NCBI RefSeq assembly: GCF_028737215.1
Contig: NZ_JAQZAM010000011.1
Location: forward strand, 1-64,000
Source of the DNA: Actinomycetospora chibensis
GTDB lineage: Bacteria > Actinomycetota > Actinomycetes > Mycobacteriales > Pseudonocardiaceae
DNA length: 64,000 nucleotides
Reading direction: 5' to 3'
Shown here: in pieces, positions 45,065-54,179 of the stretch
Layout: each line of letters starts with the position of its first letter
Position numbering within the stretch: the first letter of the stretch is position 1
Notes under the pieces: generated by a model
What the model was told of the DNA's origin: nothing
What the model saw: only the letters and a program-made list of their open reading frames with translations
Database searches by the model: none
Translations under genes and position numbers: made by a program

Positions 45065-46104
45065 AACGTGTCGTTCAGGGCCTTGATCGGCATCTTGAGG
45101 GTCTCGAGCATGTCGAGGTCCTGCTCGGCCGGGCGCCCGAGGTTGGTCAGGTAGTTGCCGACGATGATCGCGTTGACCCCGCCGAGCATCCCCTGCTCGG
45201 CGCCGAGGTCGCCGAGGGTCAGCTCCCGGCCGCCGGCGAAGCGCAGCACGGTGCGCGGCAGGGCGAGGCGGAACGCGGCGACGGTCATCAGCGCGTCGGC
45301 ACCCTGGGGCACCTCGAGGTGCGCGAACGGGGTGCCCGGGTTCGGGATCAGGAAGTTGAGCGGCACCTCGTCGGGCTCGAGCGCCGCGAGCTGCACCGCG
45401 AACTCCGCGCGCTGCGCCAGCGTTTCGCCCATGCCCACGATCCCGCCGCAGCAGACCTCCATGCCGGCCGCACGCACCATCTGCAGGGTCTCCCAGCGCT
45501 CCTCCCAGGAGTGCGTGGTGACCACCTCGGGGAAGTGCGAGCGAGCGGTCTCGAGGTTGTGGTTGTAGCGGTGCACACCCATGGCGGCGAGCTCGTTCAC
45601 CTGGTCCTGGGTCAGCATCCCCAGCGAGCAGGCGACGTTGATGTCGACCTCGGCGCGGATCGCGGCGATGCCGGCGCGCACCTGCTCCATGAGCTTCGCG
45701 TCGGGGCCGCGGACCGCGGCGACGATGCAGAACTCGGTGGCCCCGGTCTTGGCGGTCTGCTTGGCCGCCTCGACCAGCCGGTCCTTGTCCAGCCACGCCG
45801 CGCGCACCGGGGACTCGAAGAGCCCCGACTGCGAGCAGAAGTGGCAGTCCTCGGGGCAGCCGCCGGTCTTGAGCGACACGATGCCCTCGACCTCGACCTC
45901 CGGCCCGCACCAGCGCATGCGGACGTCGTGGGCGAGCTTCAACGCGTCGGAGAGGCGCTCGGTCGGCAGCGACAGGACGGCCAGGACCTGGTCCTCGGTG
46001 AGGCCCACCCCCCGCTCGAGCACCTGCTCGCGGGCGACGGCGAGCACGTCCCCGCCCGTCTCCTCACCGGTCCCGCCGGTCCCGCCGGTCTCCACGGCCG
46101 TCAC
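45061..46104 (-). CDS. bioB: biotin synthase
   Basis: Radical-SAM enzyme inserting sulfur into dethiobiotin. The 347 residues include the cluster motif CPEDCHFC (83-90), [15 protein letters not shown], the YNHNLET block and FEIxMG-like [13 protein letters not shown], plus the [10 protein letters not shown] segment. GTG 46104 with AAGGGAG 6 bases upstream. It starts 111 bases after bioD; a 20-bp palindrome (46159-46178) lies in that gap, so bioB has separate control. It begins the bioB-bsaP-membrane unit. Confidence 0.97.
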   Translation of the reverse strand: MTAVETGGTGGTGEETGGDVLAVAREQVLERGVGLTEDQVLAVLSLPTERLSDALKLAHDVRMRWCGPEVEVEGIVSLKTGGCPEDCHFCSQSGLFESPVRAAWLDKDRLVEAAKQTAKTGATEFCIVAAVRGPDAKLMEQVRAGIAAIRAEVDINVACSLGMLTQDQVNELAAMGVHRYNHNLETARSHFPEVVTTHSWEERWETLQMVRAAGMEVCCGGIVGMGETLAQRAEFAVQLAALEPDEVPLNFLIPNPGTPFAHLEVPQGADALMTVAAFRLALPRTVLRFAGGRELTLGDLGAEQGMLGGVNAIIVGNYLTNLGRPAEQDLDMLETLKMPIKALNDTL

Positions 46105-46158
46105 GCAGGGCTCCCTTCGTCGGACACGGTGTCGCGGGACGTCCGTGCCGCCGCGGCC

Positions 46159-46178
46159 GCGATCATGACCATGATCGC
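46159..46178. promoter_or_regulatory. 20-bp palindrome upstream of bioB
   Basis: GCGATCATG and CATGATCGC flank AC in a perfect inverted repeat, 55 bases before the bioB start. It is a candidate operator for a biotin regulator; no birA- or bioQ-like gene is in the window. Confidence 0.5.
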
Positions 46179-46215
46179 ACCGCACCGCCGTGCCCGTCCC
46201 GCGCCGCAGTGTGCC

Positions 46216-46911
46216 TCACGATGCTCCGGACGGGGACCACCCACCACCGAGGACGGGACCGATCCCACACCTCGCCGCGGCGAGCAGACCCTCCCGGTCG
46301 ACCCCGCCCAGACCGGCGGGCAGGACCCCGAGCAGCGGTGCCCCGGTGACCCGCGGCAGGTCCTCGAGATTGGTTCGCTCGGCGAGGTCGGGCTCGGCCG
46401 GATAGGCGCCGACGACGACCCCGGCCAGCGGGATCCCGCGGCGGGCGAGGGCCTCGGCCGTCAGGGCCGCGGTGTTGAGCACCCCGAGCCCGGCGCTCGC
46501 GACGAGGAGGACGGGCGCGTCGAGACCCGCGGCGACGTCGGCGAGGGTCTCGTTCAGGTCGTTGAACCGCACGAGCAGGCCGCCGGCGCCCTCGACGATG
46601 ACGAGGTCGGCGTCCAGCTCCCCCACCGCGTCCACGACCTGCGCCGCCATCATCGGCGTCGCACCGGCCCGCCGGGCGGCGGTGGCCGGGGCGAGCGGCT
46701 CGGGGTAGCGGGCGAGCTCGAGGGTGTCGACGGGCCCGGCGAGGCGCACGACCTCGGCCAGGTCGCCGTCGTCGGTGGGCCCGACCCCGGTCTGCGCCGG
46801 CTTCACCACCGTGACCCGCTCGCCCGCGGCGCGGGCCAGGGCGGCGATCGCGGCGACGACCACGGTCTTGCCGACGTCGGTGCCCGTGCCGGTGACGATC
46901 AGGGTCCGCAC
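46216..46911 (-). CDS. bioD: dethiobiotin synthetase
   Basis: ATP-dependent carboxylase closing the ureido ring of dethiobiotin from diaminopelargonate and CO2. The 231 residues have the P-loop GTGTDVGKT (8-16), [15 protein letters not shown] and [14 protein letters not shown] ([13 protein letters not shown]), all BioD blocks. Start GTG 46911 with -10 TAGGCT 8 bases upstream (leaderless). It uses bicarbonate-derived CO2, relevant to the nearby SulP-carbonic anhydrase. Confidence 0.95.
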   Translation of the reverse strand: MRTLIVTGTGTDVGKTVVVAAIAALARAAGERVTVVKPAQTGVGPTDDGDLAEVVRLAGPVDTLELARYPEPLAPATAARRAGATPMMAAQVVDAVGELDADLVIVEGAGGLLVRFNDLNETLADVAAGLDAPVLLVASAGLGVLNTAALTAEALARRGIPLAGVVVGAYPAEPDLAERTNLEDLPRVTGAPLLGVLPAGLGGVDREGLLAAARCGIGPVLGGGWSPSGAS

Positions 46912-46919
46912 GCCGCGGG

Positions 46920-46925
46920 AGCCTA
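46920..46925 (-). promoter_or_regulatory. -10 box, leaderless promoter of bioD
   Basis: TAGGCT on the minus strand, 8 bases before GTG 46911, with no ribosome site. Confidence 0.5.
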
Positions 46926-46948
46926 GGTGCAGGCCCGGCGGTGAGGGG

Positions 46949-47821
46949 TCAGACGGTGCTCAGCACCCGGACCGCGCGCCGGCCGGCGTCGTCGTGCAGG
47001 GCGGCGCAGGCGCAGAACGGCCGCACGTGGGAGAGCAGGTCGCCGTCGCGTGCCGACGCCCTGCGCGGGCCGATGACCTCGGAGAACAGGGTATCGCCCG
47101 GGCGGGCGCGGATCTCCAGGGTGAGGCCGGCCGACTCGGGGTCGCTGCCGCGGCAGGCCAGCACGGCCGCCTCGTGCACGGCGAGCACCGCGGCGCGGAC
47201 GGCGTCGCCCTCCAGCCCGGCCCGGCCCGCGACGTCGGCGACGCGGCGGCGCACCTCGGCCAGGTCCTCCGTCCCGTCGACCTCGAGCCGTGCCGCCACC
47301 GTCCCCCAGAGCGCGGCCGGCGTCGGGCTGGCCGTGGCGGGCGGGCGGTAGTCGGCGTTGTCGGCGGGGCCCGCCGTCGTCGCGAGCAGCGGGTGGGTGC
47401 GCCGGGCGACCGCGAGCAGGTCGGGGTCGAGGTCGCGCCGGCAGCAGCAGATCAGCGTCAGGGGCAGGTCGCCGAGCACGAGGTTCAGCGCGTCCTCGCC
47501 GAACCCGCAGTCCGGCGCCGACATCGTCGACGGGTACTGGCCCAGCACCGTCGTGCGCCGGTCCGGGCGGGCCCAGCGCCGCACGGTGGCGAGGAAGCCC
47601 GCCGCCGACGGCGGGAGCATCGACGACGGCGGCGGGAACGTGACGCGCTCGGCGTCGTCGCCCAGGGCCTCGCGGAAGCCGCGCACGGTGCGGCGGTCGA
47701 CGGCGAGGTAGACGTCGTCGCCGGCCTCCAGGGCCCGCCGCACCTCGTCGACGGCGCCGGCGACGAGGTCCTCGGGCCCGTCGTGGAGCAGCCCGAGGTG
47801 GACGAGCCCGGGGCCCGTCAT
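46949..47821 (-). CDS. MEDS-domain protein with degenerate HATPase (anti-sigma-like) domain
   Basis: 290 residues. The N-terminal half (about 1-160) fits the MEDS (DcmR-like sensory) fold: [51 protein letters not shown] and a cysteine-rich [11 protein letters not shown]. The C-terminal half aligns in outline with RsbW/RsbA-type GHKL kinases ([18 protein letters not shown]), but the N-box asparagine expected after the glutamate is missing, and the glycine-rich box is poor, so kinase activity is doubtful. ATG overlaps the stop of the partner gene (ATGA), indicating a co-translated pair lying between bioF and bioD. Partner-switch role inferred. Confidence 0.65.
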   Translation of the reverse strand: MTGPGLVHLGLLHDGPEDLVAGAVDEVRRALEAGDDVYLAVDRRTVRGFREALGDDAERVTFPPPSSMLPPSAAGFLATVRRWARPDRRTTVLGQYPSTMSAPDCGFGEDALNLVLGDLPLTLICCCRRDLDPDLLAVARRTHPLLATTAGPADNADYRPPATASPTPAALWGTVAARLEVDGTEDLAEVRRRVADVAGRAGLEGDAVRAAVLAVHEAAVLACRGSDPESAGLTLEIRARPGDTLFSEVIGPRRASARDGDLLSHVRPFCACAALHDDAGRRAVRVLSTV

Positions 47822-48711
47822 CGCGCGTCCTCGCTCTCGCGCACGGTCACCGGTCGCCCGACCGCGTCGAAGAGCCTGCGCAGGAACCGCGGCCCGCCGT
47901 GCAGCACCATCTGCTGGCCGTCCGGGGCCGAGCGCGCCGCGAGCATCAGGATCTGCGCGCAGGAGACGTCCATGAAGTCGATCGCGGAGAGGTCGACGTG
48001 GAGGTCGGTGCACTCGTCGCTCGACTCGCCGCGCCGGCGGGCGGCGCGCAGCGCCCCGTGCACCGCGGCGCCGAAGCGGCGGGCGACGTGGGCGTCGACG
48101 TCACCACGCGGGCTCCAGACCCCGGAGTCGTCCGCGGTCGCCGACCAGAACCCGTCGACGACGTCGCGGTGGTGGACGGCGACGGTCTCCCAGACCGAGG
48201 TCTCGCTCTCCAGGGGCACGCTGAGCTGGCAGAGCAGCCGCACCGGCCACTGCTGCGCGAGGAGGTCGAACCCGGCCTCCCAGGTGACGTACTCCGAGAC
48301 GAGCGCCGGGTCGTCGGCCATGGGGAGCTCGGGGCTCTCCTGGGTCATGGCGATCGTGGGCCACTGGTCGTCGAGGGCCCGCTCGACCTCGCCGCGGTAG
48401 AGCCCGAGCACCCCGTCCGCGGTGCCGCCCGAGCGCTCGATGGCGGTCGGGATGTCGAGGAACTCCATCTGCCCGGAGACGAGCGCGTCGCGCGCACCGC
48501 GCGGGCCCGCCGGTCCGGTGAGCCAGTGCTGGTCGGGCCGGCGGCCGTCGGGCAGCCAGCCCTTGTAGAAGACCTTCGAGCCGTGCGCGAGCTCCCGCTC
48601 GACCCAGGACGCGGTGCCCCGCCGTCCCTGGTCGACGGCGTCGGCGACGTTGAGTGTGTGGCGGGAGGCCGGGACGTCGAGGTCGGGGCGCACGCGCAGC
48701 GGTGCGGTCAC
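47818..48711 (-). CDS. MEDS-domain protein with STAS-like (anti-sigma antagonist) domain
   Basis: 297 residues. N-terminal and central parts (about 10-200) resemble a MEDS sensory domain (RRGTASWVERELAHGSKVFYKGWL opening, FLDIPTAIERSGGTADG). The C-terminal about 80 residues look like STAS: DLHVDLSAIDFMDVSCAQILMLA, with the D-x-S position that kinases phosphorylate in SpoIIAA-type proteins. GTG with GGGGAGG 4 bases upstream. A -10 candidate (TACCCT, 48745-48750, minus) suggests its own promoter. It is paired with the MEDS-ATPase gene and may bind it. Function inferred. Confidence 0.65.
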   Translation of the reverse strand: MTAPLRVRPDLDVPASRHTLNVADAVDQGRRGTASWVERELAHGSKVFYKGWLPDGRRPDQHWLTGPAGPRGARDALVSGQMEFLDIPTAIERSGGTADGVLGLYRGEVERALDDQWPTIAMTQESPELPMADDPALVSEYVTWEAGFDLLAQQWPVRLLCQLSVPLESETSVWETVAVHHRDVVDGFWSATADDSGVWSPRGDVDAHVARRFGAAVHGALRAARRRGESSDECTDLHVDLSAIDFMDVSCAQILMLAARSAPDGQQMVLHGGPRFLRRLFDAVGRPVTVRESEDAR

Positions 48712-48820
48712 GCGTCCTCCCCTGGTGCCCGGTGCTCGCCCGAGAGGGTACCGCGTCGCCACGGTGCGTGACGAGTCGATCGACGCTCGGTGGTGCCCGG
48801 TGCGGCCGGTCGGAGCGACG

Positions 48821-49981
48821 TCAGCGGCCGGATGCGACCGGCCCCAGGACCTTGTGGAGCACCTGGTCGACGAGCGCGAGATCGTCCCCGGTGAGGTCGG
48901 CCCGGGCCGTGAGCCGCAGCCGCGAGGTGCCCGGGGGTACCGACGGCGGCCGGAAGCAGCCGGCGCGCAGGCCGTGCTCGGCGCAGGCCGCGGCGGCGGT
49001 GAGGGCCACGACCGGGTCGCCGAGGACGACGGGCACCATCGCCGCGGTGGGCGCCGGCACGTCGACGCCGGGTGCCGCCGCCCGGGCGGACGCCGCCACC
49101 GACGCCGCCGCCGCGTGCAGCGCCGCGACCCGCTCGGGCTCGGCGCGCACGATCCCGAGGGCCGCGAGCGCCGCGCCCACGGCGGCCGGGGCGAGGCCCG
49201 TGTCGAAGATGAACGGGCGGGCGGCGTCCACGAGGTGCTCGGTGACGGCGCGGGCGCCCAGCACCACGCCGCCCTGGCTGCCGAGCGACTTCGACAGCGT
49301 GGCGGTCAGCACGACGTCGGGGGCGCCGGCGAGGCCCGCCTCGGCGAGCGTGCCGCTCCCGCCCGGCCCGCGGACGCCCAGCCCGTGGGCGTCGTCGACG
49401 AACAGCACGGCGTCGCGTTCGCGGCAGACGGCGTAGAGCTCCGCGAGCGGCGCGATGGCCCCGTCGACGCTGTCGACGCCGTCGACGACCACCAGCGCGC
49501 GGGCCTCGTGGCGCGCGGCGAGCACGGCGTCGACGGCCGCGGGATCGGCGCACCGGGCCACCTCGACCCGCGCCCGGGAGAGCCGCGCGGCGTCGACGAG
49601 CGAGGCGTGGGCGGCGACGTCGGAGACGACGAGCGCCCCGCGCCCGCTCAGCGCGGTGACCGCACCGAGGTTGGCGGTGTAGCCCGACGAGAACACCAGC
49701 GCCGCCTCGCTACCGGTGAAGGCGGCGAGGGCGTCCTCGAGGTCGGTGTGCAGCCGCGTGGTGCCGGTGACGAGGCGCGAGCCGGTCGACCCGGCGCCCC
49801 ACGTCCGCAGCGCCGTGGCGGCGGCCTCGACGACGCGGGGGTCGCGGGCCAGGCCGAGGTAGTCGTTCGAGGCGAGGTCGACCACGGGGTCGACGGCCTC
49901 CCGCGGGCGCAGGGTCCGCCGCAGCCCGGCCTCCGCGCGCGCCGCCGCCGTCTCCTCCAGCCACGCGCCCAGCCAGCTCAC
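48821..49981 (-). CDS. bioF: 8-amino-7-oxononanoate synthase
   Basis: PLP enzyme condensing pimeloyl thioester with alanine in biotin synthesis. The 386 residues carry LASNDYLGLARDP, AGSTGSRLVTG, FSSGYTANLG, VVDGVDSVDGAIAPL and the PLP-lysine block TLSKSLGSQGG. I start at GTG 49981 (VSWLGAW), 7 bases after TAGGGT, rather than the in-frame GTG at 49990 that would lie in the -10 box. Upstream of the MEDS pair on the same strand. Confidence 0.94.
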   Translation of the reverse strand: MSWLGAWLEETAAARAEAGLRRTLRPREAVDPVVDLASNDYLGLARDPRVVEAAATALRTWGAGSTGSRLVTGTTRLHTDLEDALAAFTGSEAALVFSSGYTANLGAVTALSGRGALVVSDVAAHASLVDAARLSRARVEVARCADPAAVDAVLAARHEARALVVVDGVDSVDGAIAPLAELYAVCRERDAVLFVDDAHGLGVRGPGGSGTLAEAGLAGAPDVVLTATLSKSLGSQGGVVLGARAVTEHLVDAARPFIFDTGLAPAAVGAALAALGIVRAEPERVAALHAAAASVAASARAAAPGVDVPAPTAAMVPVVLGDPVVALTAAAACAEHGLRAGCFRPPSVPPGTSRLRLTARADLTGDDLALVDQVLHKVLGPVASGR

Positions 49982-49988
49982 GGCCGCC

Positions 49989-49994
49989 ACCCTA
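49989..49994 (-). promoter_or_regulatory. -10 box, leaderless promoter of bioF
   Basis: TAGGGT on the minus strand, exactly 7 bases before GTG 49981. Confidence 0.5.
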
Positions 49995-50006
49995 TGTCGC
50001 TACGTG

Positions 50007-52403
50007 TCAGACGGGGTCCGGTGTCGGGGCGGCCGGGAAGGCCGCGGTGGCGGGGTCGCCCGGGGTGCCCGCCGCGCCGGCGCCCAGGCGGTCCCGCGAC
50101 GCGGGGACGAAGCGGGCGCCGTCGAGCACGGACATGCGCGCCGTGGCGATGTCGAAGTACAGCCCGACCAGCCGCACCCGGCCGTCGGCGAGAGCACGGG
50201 CGACGGCGGGGTGCCGCGCGAGGCGGTCGAGCTGGACCGCAACGTTGACCATCGCCAGCTGGTCGACGTCCGAGGCCCCGCGGGCCGCGGCCGACACCGC
50301 CACCGGGTGGCCGGCGCGCCACCGGTCGATGCTCTCGTCGGCACCGTCGAGCCACCGCCCGAGCACGCCGTTGCCGCCGGTGCCGTGCAGGGCCGCGGTC
50401 ATCGCGCCGCAGCCGGAGTGCCCGCACACCACCAGCGTCGGCACCTCGAGCGCGTCGAGCGCGTACTCCACCGACGCGCCCACCGAGGCGTCGGCGCCGG
50501 TGCCGACCGGCGCGAGGTTGCCGACGTTGCGGACGGTGAACAGGTCGCCGGGCCCGCTCGAGGTGAGCACGTTGGGCACGACCCGCGAGTCCGAGCAGGT
50601 CAGGAACAGCGCGTACGGGGACTGGCCGTCGGCGAGGTCCGACAGGTACGGCGCGACGAGGCCCGCGGCGCGGCGGTGGTACTCGCGGAGACCGGTGAGG
50701 ATCGGGTCGTCGGGGTCGTCGCCCGCGTCGAGGGCATGACCGTGACCGCCGTGCCCTCCGCCCGTCGCCTCGTGCCCCGCCTGCCACATCGCCCACGGGC
50801 TCAGGAACCGTGGGACGGGCCCGGGCCGCCGGGCACCCGGGCCACCGGACGACGCCGCGCGCCGGTCGAGCAGGCCCATCGACCCGACCTCGTCGACGCG
50901 GACGTGCCCGCCGCCCCGCTCGTGTCGCTCGATCCACTCCGCGAGGTGGTCGTAGGCGGCGTGGTCGAGGTAGTCGGTGACGAGGTCGACGACCACGGGC
51001 GCCCCAGCGGGCACCTGGCCCAGCCGGCGGGCCAGGCGCGGGATCGACGGGAAGCACAGCGCGCCCTCGACGACGACGTGCCAGGGGTGCTCGCCGCGGT
51101 CGTCGGCATCCGCGGCCGCCGGCTCCTGGACCTCGATCGACGCCCACACGACGCGGCGCAGCACCAGCAGCAGCGCGAGCGCCAGCCCGGCGATGACGCC
51201 GGTGAGCAGGTCGGCGACCACGACCCCGAGGATCGTCACGACGTACACCGGCAGCTCGCCGTGGCGGTGCAGCTCGCGCATGTGGGCGAGCTTCACCAGG
51301 CGCGCGCCGATCACCACGAGCAGCCCGGCGAGCACGGCCATCGGGATCTGCTGGACGAGCCCGAGCAGCGCCACCGAGAAGACCACGATCCAGACGCCGT
51401 GCAGGATTGCCGACGCGCGGCTCTTCGCCCCCGTCGCGACGTTCGTCGAGCTGCGGACGATGACACCCGTGATCGGCAGGCCCCCGAGCAGGCCGGAGAG
51501 CGTGTTGCCGGCCCCCTGGCCGATGAGCTCGCGGTCGAGGTCGGACCTCGCCCCGGCGTGCATCCGGTCGACGGCGACGGCCGAGAGCAGGCTCTCGACG
51601 CTGGCGATGATCGCGATGGTCAGGACGCCCACCGCGAACGCGCCCCACCGCCCGTCGGGCAGCACCGGCGGGGTGATCGCCTCGAGCAGCGAGCCGCCGA
51701 TCTCGACGCGCTCGACGGGCATCGCGAACAGCCCGGCCGCGGCGGTGACGAGGACGACGGCGAGCAGCGGCGCGGGGATGCCGCGCACCCAGCCGGGCAG
51801 GCTCCTCGGCAGCCGCGGCCAGATCAGCAGGATCGCGATGACGGCGAGGCCGAGGGTGGTCGCCGGGCCGTGCAGGGAGATCAGCTGCCCGGGCAGTTCG
51901 AGGACTCCTGCGATCGCGTCGTCCTGCTGCTCGCCGCCGAGGACGACGTGCAGCTGACCGAGCACGATCGTCACGCCGATGCCCGCGAGCATCCCGTGCA
52001 CCACGGCCGGGGAGATCGCGAGCGCCGCACGGCCGGTGCGCGTCAGGCCGAACAGCACCTGCAGCAGCCCCGCCGCCACGGTGATCGCGCAGGTCACGCC
52101 CCAACCGAAGCGACCCACGAGGTCGGCGACGACGACCGTGAGGCCCGCCGCGGGTCCGCTGACCTGCAGCGGGGAGCCGCCGAGGGCGCCGGCGACGAGA
52201 CCGCCGACGGCGGCGGCGATCAGCCCTGCGGTCAGCGGGGCGTCCGAGGCCACCGCGATGCCCAGCGAGAGCGGCACGGCGACGAGGAAGACGACGAGTG
52301 AGGCGGGGAGGTCGGCACGCAGGTTCGAGCGCAGGTTCGAGCGCAGCCTCTCGCGCCGGGAGGGGGTGTCCCGCTCGGGGACGGTGGTCGCTCCGGTGGT
52401 CAT
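50007..52403 (-). CDS. SulP-family anion transporter fused to beta-carbonic anhydrase
   Basis: 798-residue inner-membrane fusion. Residues about 35-430 are a SulP permease (10-14 hydrophobic helices, VSGPAAGLTVVVADL, GLLGGLPITGVIVRSSTNVATGAKSR near the conserved signature). About 450-545 form a short STAS domain. From about 600 to the end is a beta-carbonic anhydrase with the zinc site complete: CSDSRV, and HSGCG in VVCGHSGCGAM. It probably imports or hydrates inorganic carbon (bicarbonate). A 12-bp tandem repeat gives RSNLRSNL near the N-terminus. ATG with GGAGG 4 bases upstream. Like M. tuberculosis Rv3273 in architecture (from memory). Confidence 0.92.
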   Translation of the reverse strand: MTTGATTVPERDTPSRRERLRSNLRSNLRADLPASLVVFLVAVPLSLGIAVASDAPLTAGLIAAAVGGLVAGALGGSPLQVSGPAAGLTVVVADLVGRFGWGVTCAITVAAGLLQVLFGLTRTGRAALAISPAVVHGMLAGIGVTIVLGQLHVVLGGEQQDDAIAGVLELPGQLISLHGPATTLGLAVIAILLIWPRLPRSLPGWVRGIPAPLLAVVLVTAAAGLFAMPVERVEIGGSLLEAITPPVLPDGRWGAFAVGVLTIAIIASVESLLSAVAVDRMHAGARSDLDRELIGQGAGNTLSGLLGGLPITGVIVRSSTNVATGAKSRASAILHGVWIVVFSVALLGLVQQIPMAVLAGLLVVIGARLVKLAHMRELHRHGELPVYVVTILGVVVADLLTGVIAGLALALLLVLRRVVWASIEVQEPAAADADDRGEHPWHVVVEGALCFPSIPRLARRLGQVPAGAPVVVDLVTDYLDHAAYDHLAEWIERHERGGGHVRVDEVGSMGLLDRRAASSGGPGARRPGPVPRFLSPWAMWQAGHEATGGGHGGHGHALDAGDDPDDPILTGLREYHRRAAGLVAPYLSDLADGQSPYALFLTCSDSRVVPNVLTSSGPGDLFTVRNVGNLAPVGTGADASVGASVEYALDALEVPTLVVCGHSGCGAMTAALHGTGGNGVLGRWLDGADESIDRWRAGHPVAVSAAARGASDVDQLAMVNVAVQLDRLARHPAVARALADGRVRLVGLYFDIATARMSVLDGARFVPASRDRLGAGAAGTPGDPATAAFPAAPTPDPV

Positions 52404-52847
52404 GGGTCCTCCGTCGGGGGGCCGTGGACCGGCCCGGCGGGGGTGATCTGTGTCGATCACCTCCGGGCTCGGGGCGCGCTCGCGAATCCGGGGAACGGTG
52501 TTCACCCGGAGTCACCGGCCGGGCGTCGTCGCCGCGGGCCGGAGGCGCTGCGCTCACTGTGCCCTACCGGCCGCCGCACCCGGTCCGCCCGCGAAGTTGA
52601 TCGTTACGTTGCGTTCCGATCAGACCCTTCGAGGCGGTACCGCGAGTCCCTCGTCCGAGTGTGACCCGGCTCCGAGAAGGACTTCTCGCGCTGATCATGC
52701 ACGGTCGGTCCGTGCTGGCCCGAGCGGCTCGCTACGCCGGGAGGGTGAAGTTGGACGAATCGGACGAGAAGGACGAGCGTGTCGTGCCGCCTCATCGCCG
52801 CCTCATCGCCGTCTCACACCGACGTCACGCTGCGTTCACCTCGGCGC
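52404..52847. other. intergenic region between the SulP-carbonic anhydrase gene and bioA
   Basis: 444 bases with no gene I can support. It holds several inverted repeats: GGTGATC/GATCACC (52442-52448 and 52455-52461) about 40 bases upstream of the transporter start, and TGATCG...CGATCA around 52598-52622. Small open frames on both strands (for example 52661-52912, plus) lack convincing start signals and codon bias. Probably the promoter and operator region for the transporter and the terminator of bioA. Confidence 0.55.
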
Positions 52848-54143
52848 TCAGCCGGCACGGGCCGCGGCGACCATCGCCTCCCCGATGCGCAGGACGTCGT
52901 CGGCCGGCGTGACGTAGGGCGGCATGGCGTAGACGAGGTCGCGGAAGGGGCGAAGCCACACCCCGACGCCCTCGGCCGCGGCCTGGGCGGCGGGCACGTC
53001 GACGGGGTGGTCGAGCTGGACGACGCCGATCCCGCCGAGCACCCGCACGTCGCGCACGCCCGGCAGCTCGCGGGCCGGAGCGAGCGCCTCCCGCAGGCCG
53101 GCCCCGAGGCCCGCGACCTCGCCCGCCCAGTCCCGGCGCAGCAGCTCGTCCACGCTCGCGGCGGCCACGGTGGCGGCCAGCGGGTTCGCCATGAAGGTGG
53201 GGCCGTGCATGAGGCCGCCGGCCTCCCCCTCGCTCACGGCCGTGGCCACGGCGGAGGTACAGAGCGCGGCGGCCATCGTCAGGTAGCCGCCGGTGAGGGC
53301 CTTGCCCACGCACATCACGTCCGGCGCGACGCCGGCCTGCTCAGCGGCGAACAGCGTGCCGGTGCGCCCGAAGCCGGTGGCGATCTCGTCGAACACCAGC
53401 ACCAGGTCGTGGGCGTCGGCGATCTCGCGCAGCGTGCGCAGGTGCCGCGGGTCGTGGAAGCGCATGCCGCCCGCGCCCTGCACGACGGGCTCGACGACGA
53501 TGCCCGCCAGCTCGCCGGCGTGGGCCTCCGCGACGGCACGGAGGTGCTCGTCGTAGGCGGGCTCGAAGACCGTCGGCGGACGGTCGGCGAACACCTGCCG
53601 CGGCAGGAACCCGCTCCAGGCGGCGTGCATCCCGCCCTCGGGGTCGCACACGCTCATCGCGGCGAAGGTGTCGCCGTGGTAGCCGCCGCGCCAGGTCATC
53701 ATGCGCGTCCGGTCGGGGCGCCCGCGGGCCCGCTGGTACTGCAGGCACATCTTGATCGCGACCTCGATCGACACCGAGCCCGAGTCGGCGAGGAACACGT
53801 GCTGCAGCGGCTCGGGAGTGATCGCGACGAGCCGCTCGGCGATCGCGACGCCGGGGTCGTGCGTGAGCCCGCCGAACATCACGTGGCTCATCGACCCCGT
53901 CGCGCGGACCACGGCGTCGTCGAGCGCGGGGTGCCGGTACCCGTGCACCGAGGCCCACCACGACGACATGCCGTCCACCAGCTCGCGGCCGTCGTCGAGG
54001 GTGAGCCGCACGCCCTGCGCCGACCGGACGACCAGCGGGTCGCTCCGCCCGGGCATGGGGCCGTAGGGGTGCCAGACGTGGGCCCGGTCGAGGTCCCGCA
54101 GGGACGCGGCGGGGACTGGGCCAGAGGTGACCGGCGACGTCAT
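52848..54143 (-). CDS. bioA: adenosylmethionine-8-amino-7-oxononanoate aminotransferase
   Basis: PLP transaminase giving 7,8-diaminopelargonate with SAM as amino donor. The 431 residues have HVWHPYGPM (substrate region), [65 protein letters not shown] and the PLP-lysine [14 protein letters not shown]. The ATG at 54143 follows TACGGT by 6 bases (leaderless). Divergent from a PaaX-like regulator by 36 bases. With bioF, bioD and bioB it completes the pathway from KAPA to biotin. Confidence 0.96.
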   Translation of the reverse strand: MTSPVTSGPVPAASLRDLDRAHVWHPYGPMPGRSDPLVVRSAQGVRLTLDDGRELVDGMSSWWASVHGYRHPALDDAVVRATGSMSHVMFGGLTHDPGVAIAERLVAITPEPLQHVFLADSGSVSIEVAIKMCLQYQRARGRPDRTRMMTWRGGYHGDTFAAMSVCDPEGGMHAAWSGFLPRQVFADRPPTVFEPAYDEHLRAVAEAHAGELAGIVVEPVVQGAGGMRFHDPRHLRTLREIADAHDLVLVFDEIATGFGRTGTLFAAEQAGVAPDVMCVGKALTGGYLTMAAALCTSAVATAVSEGEAGGLMHGPTFMANPLAATVAAASVDELLRRDWAGEVAGLGAGLREALAPARELPGVRDVRVLGGIGVVQLDHPVDVPAAQAAAEGVGVWLRPFRDLVYAMPPYVTPADDVLRIGEAMVAAARAG

Positions 54144-54149
54144 CCGCGC

Positions 54150-54172
54150 ACCGTAACGGCGAGCCCTAGGAT
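54150..54172. promoter_or_regulatory. back-to-back leaderless promoters of bioA and the PaaX-like gene
   Basis: TACGGT on the minus strand (54150-54155) lies 6 bases before bioA ATG; TAGGAT on the plus strand (54167-54172) lies exactly 7 bases before ATG 54180. Only 11 bases separate the boxes, so a regulator bound here would affect both. A CCGTAACGG palindrome lies in between. Confidence 0.55.
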
Positions 54173-54179
54173 CAGCGGG

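Noticed and set aside
52661..52912. Small plus-strand frame starting GTG before bioA
   Set aside because: No ribosome site or -10 spacing, it runs into bioA on the opposite strand, and shows no family motif.
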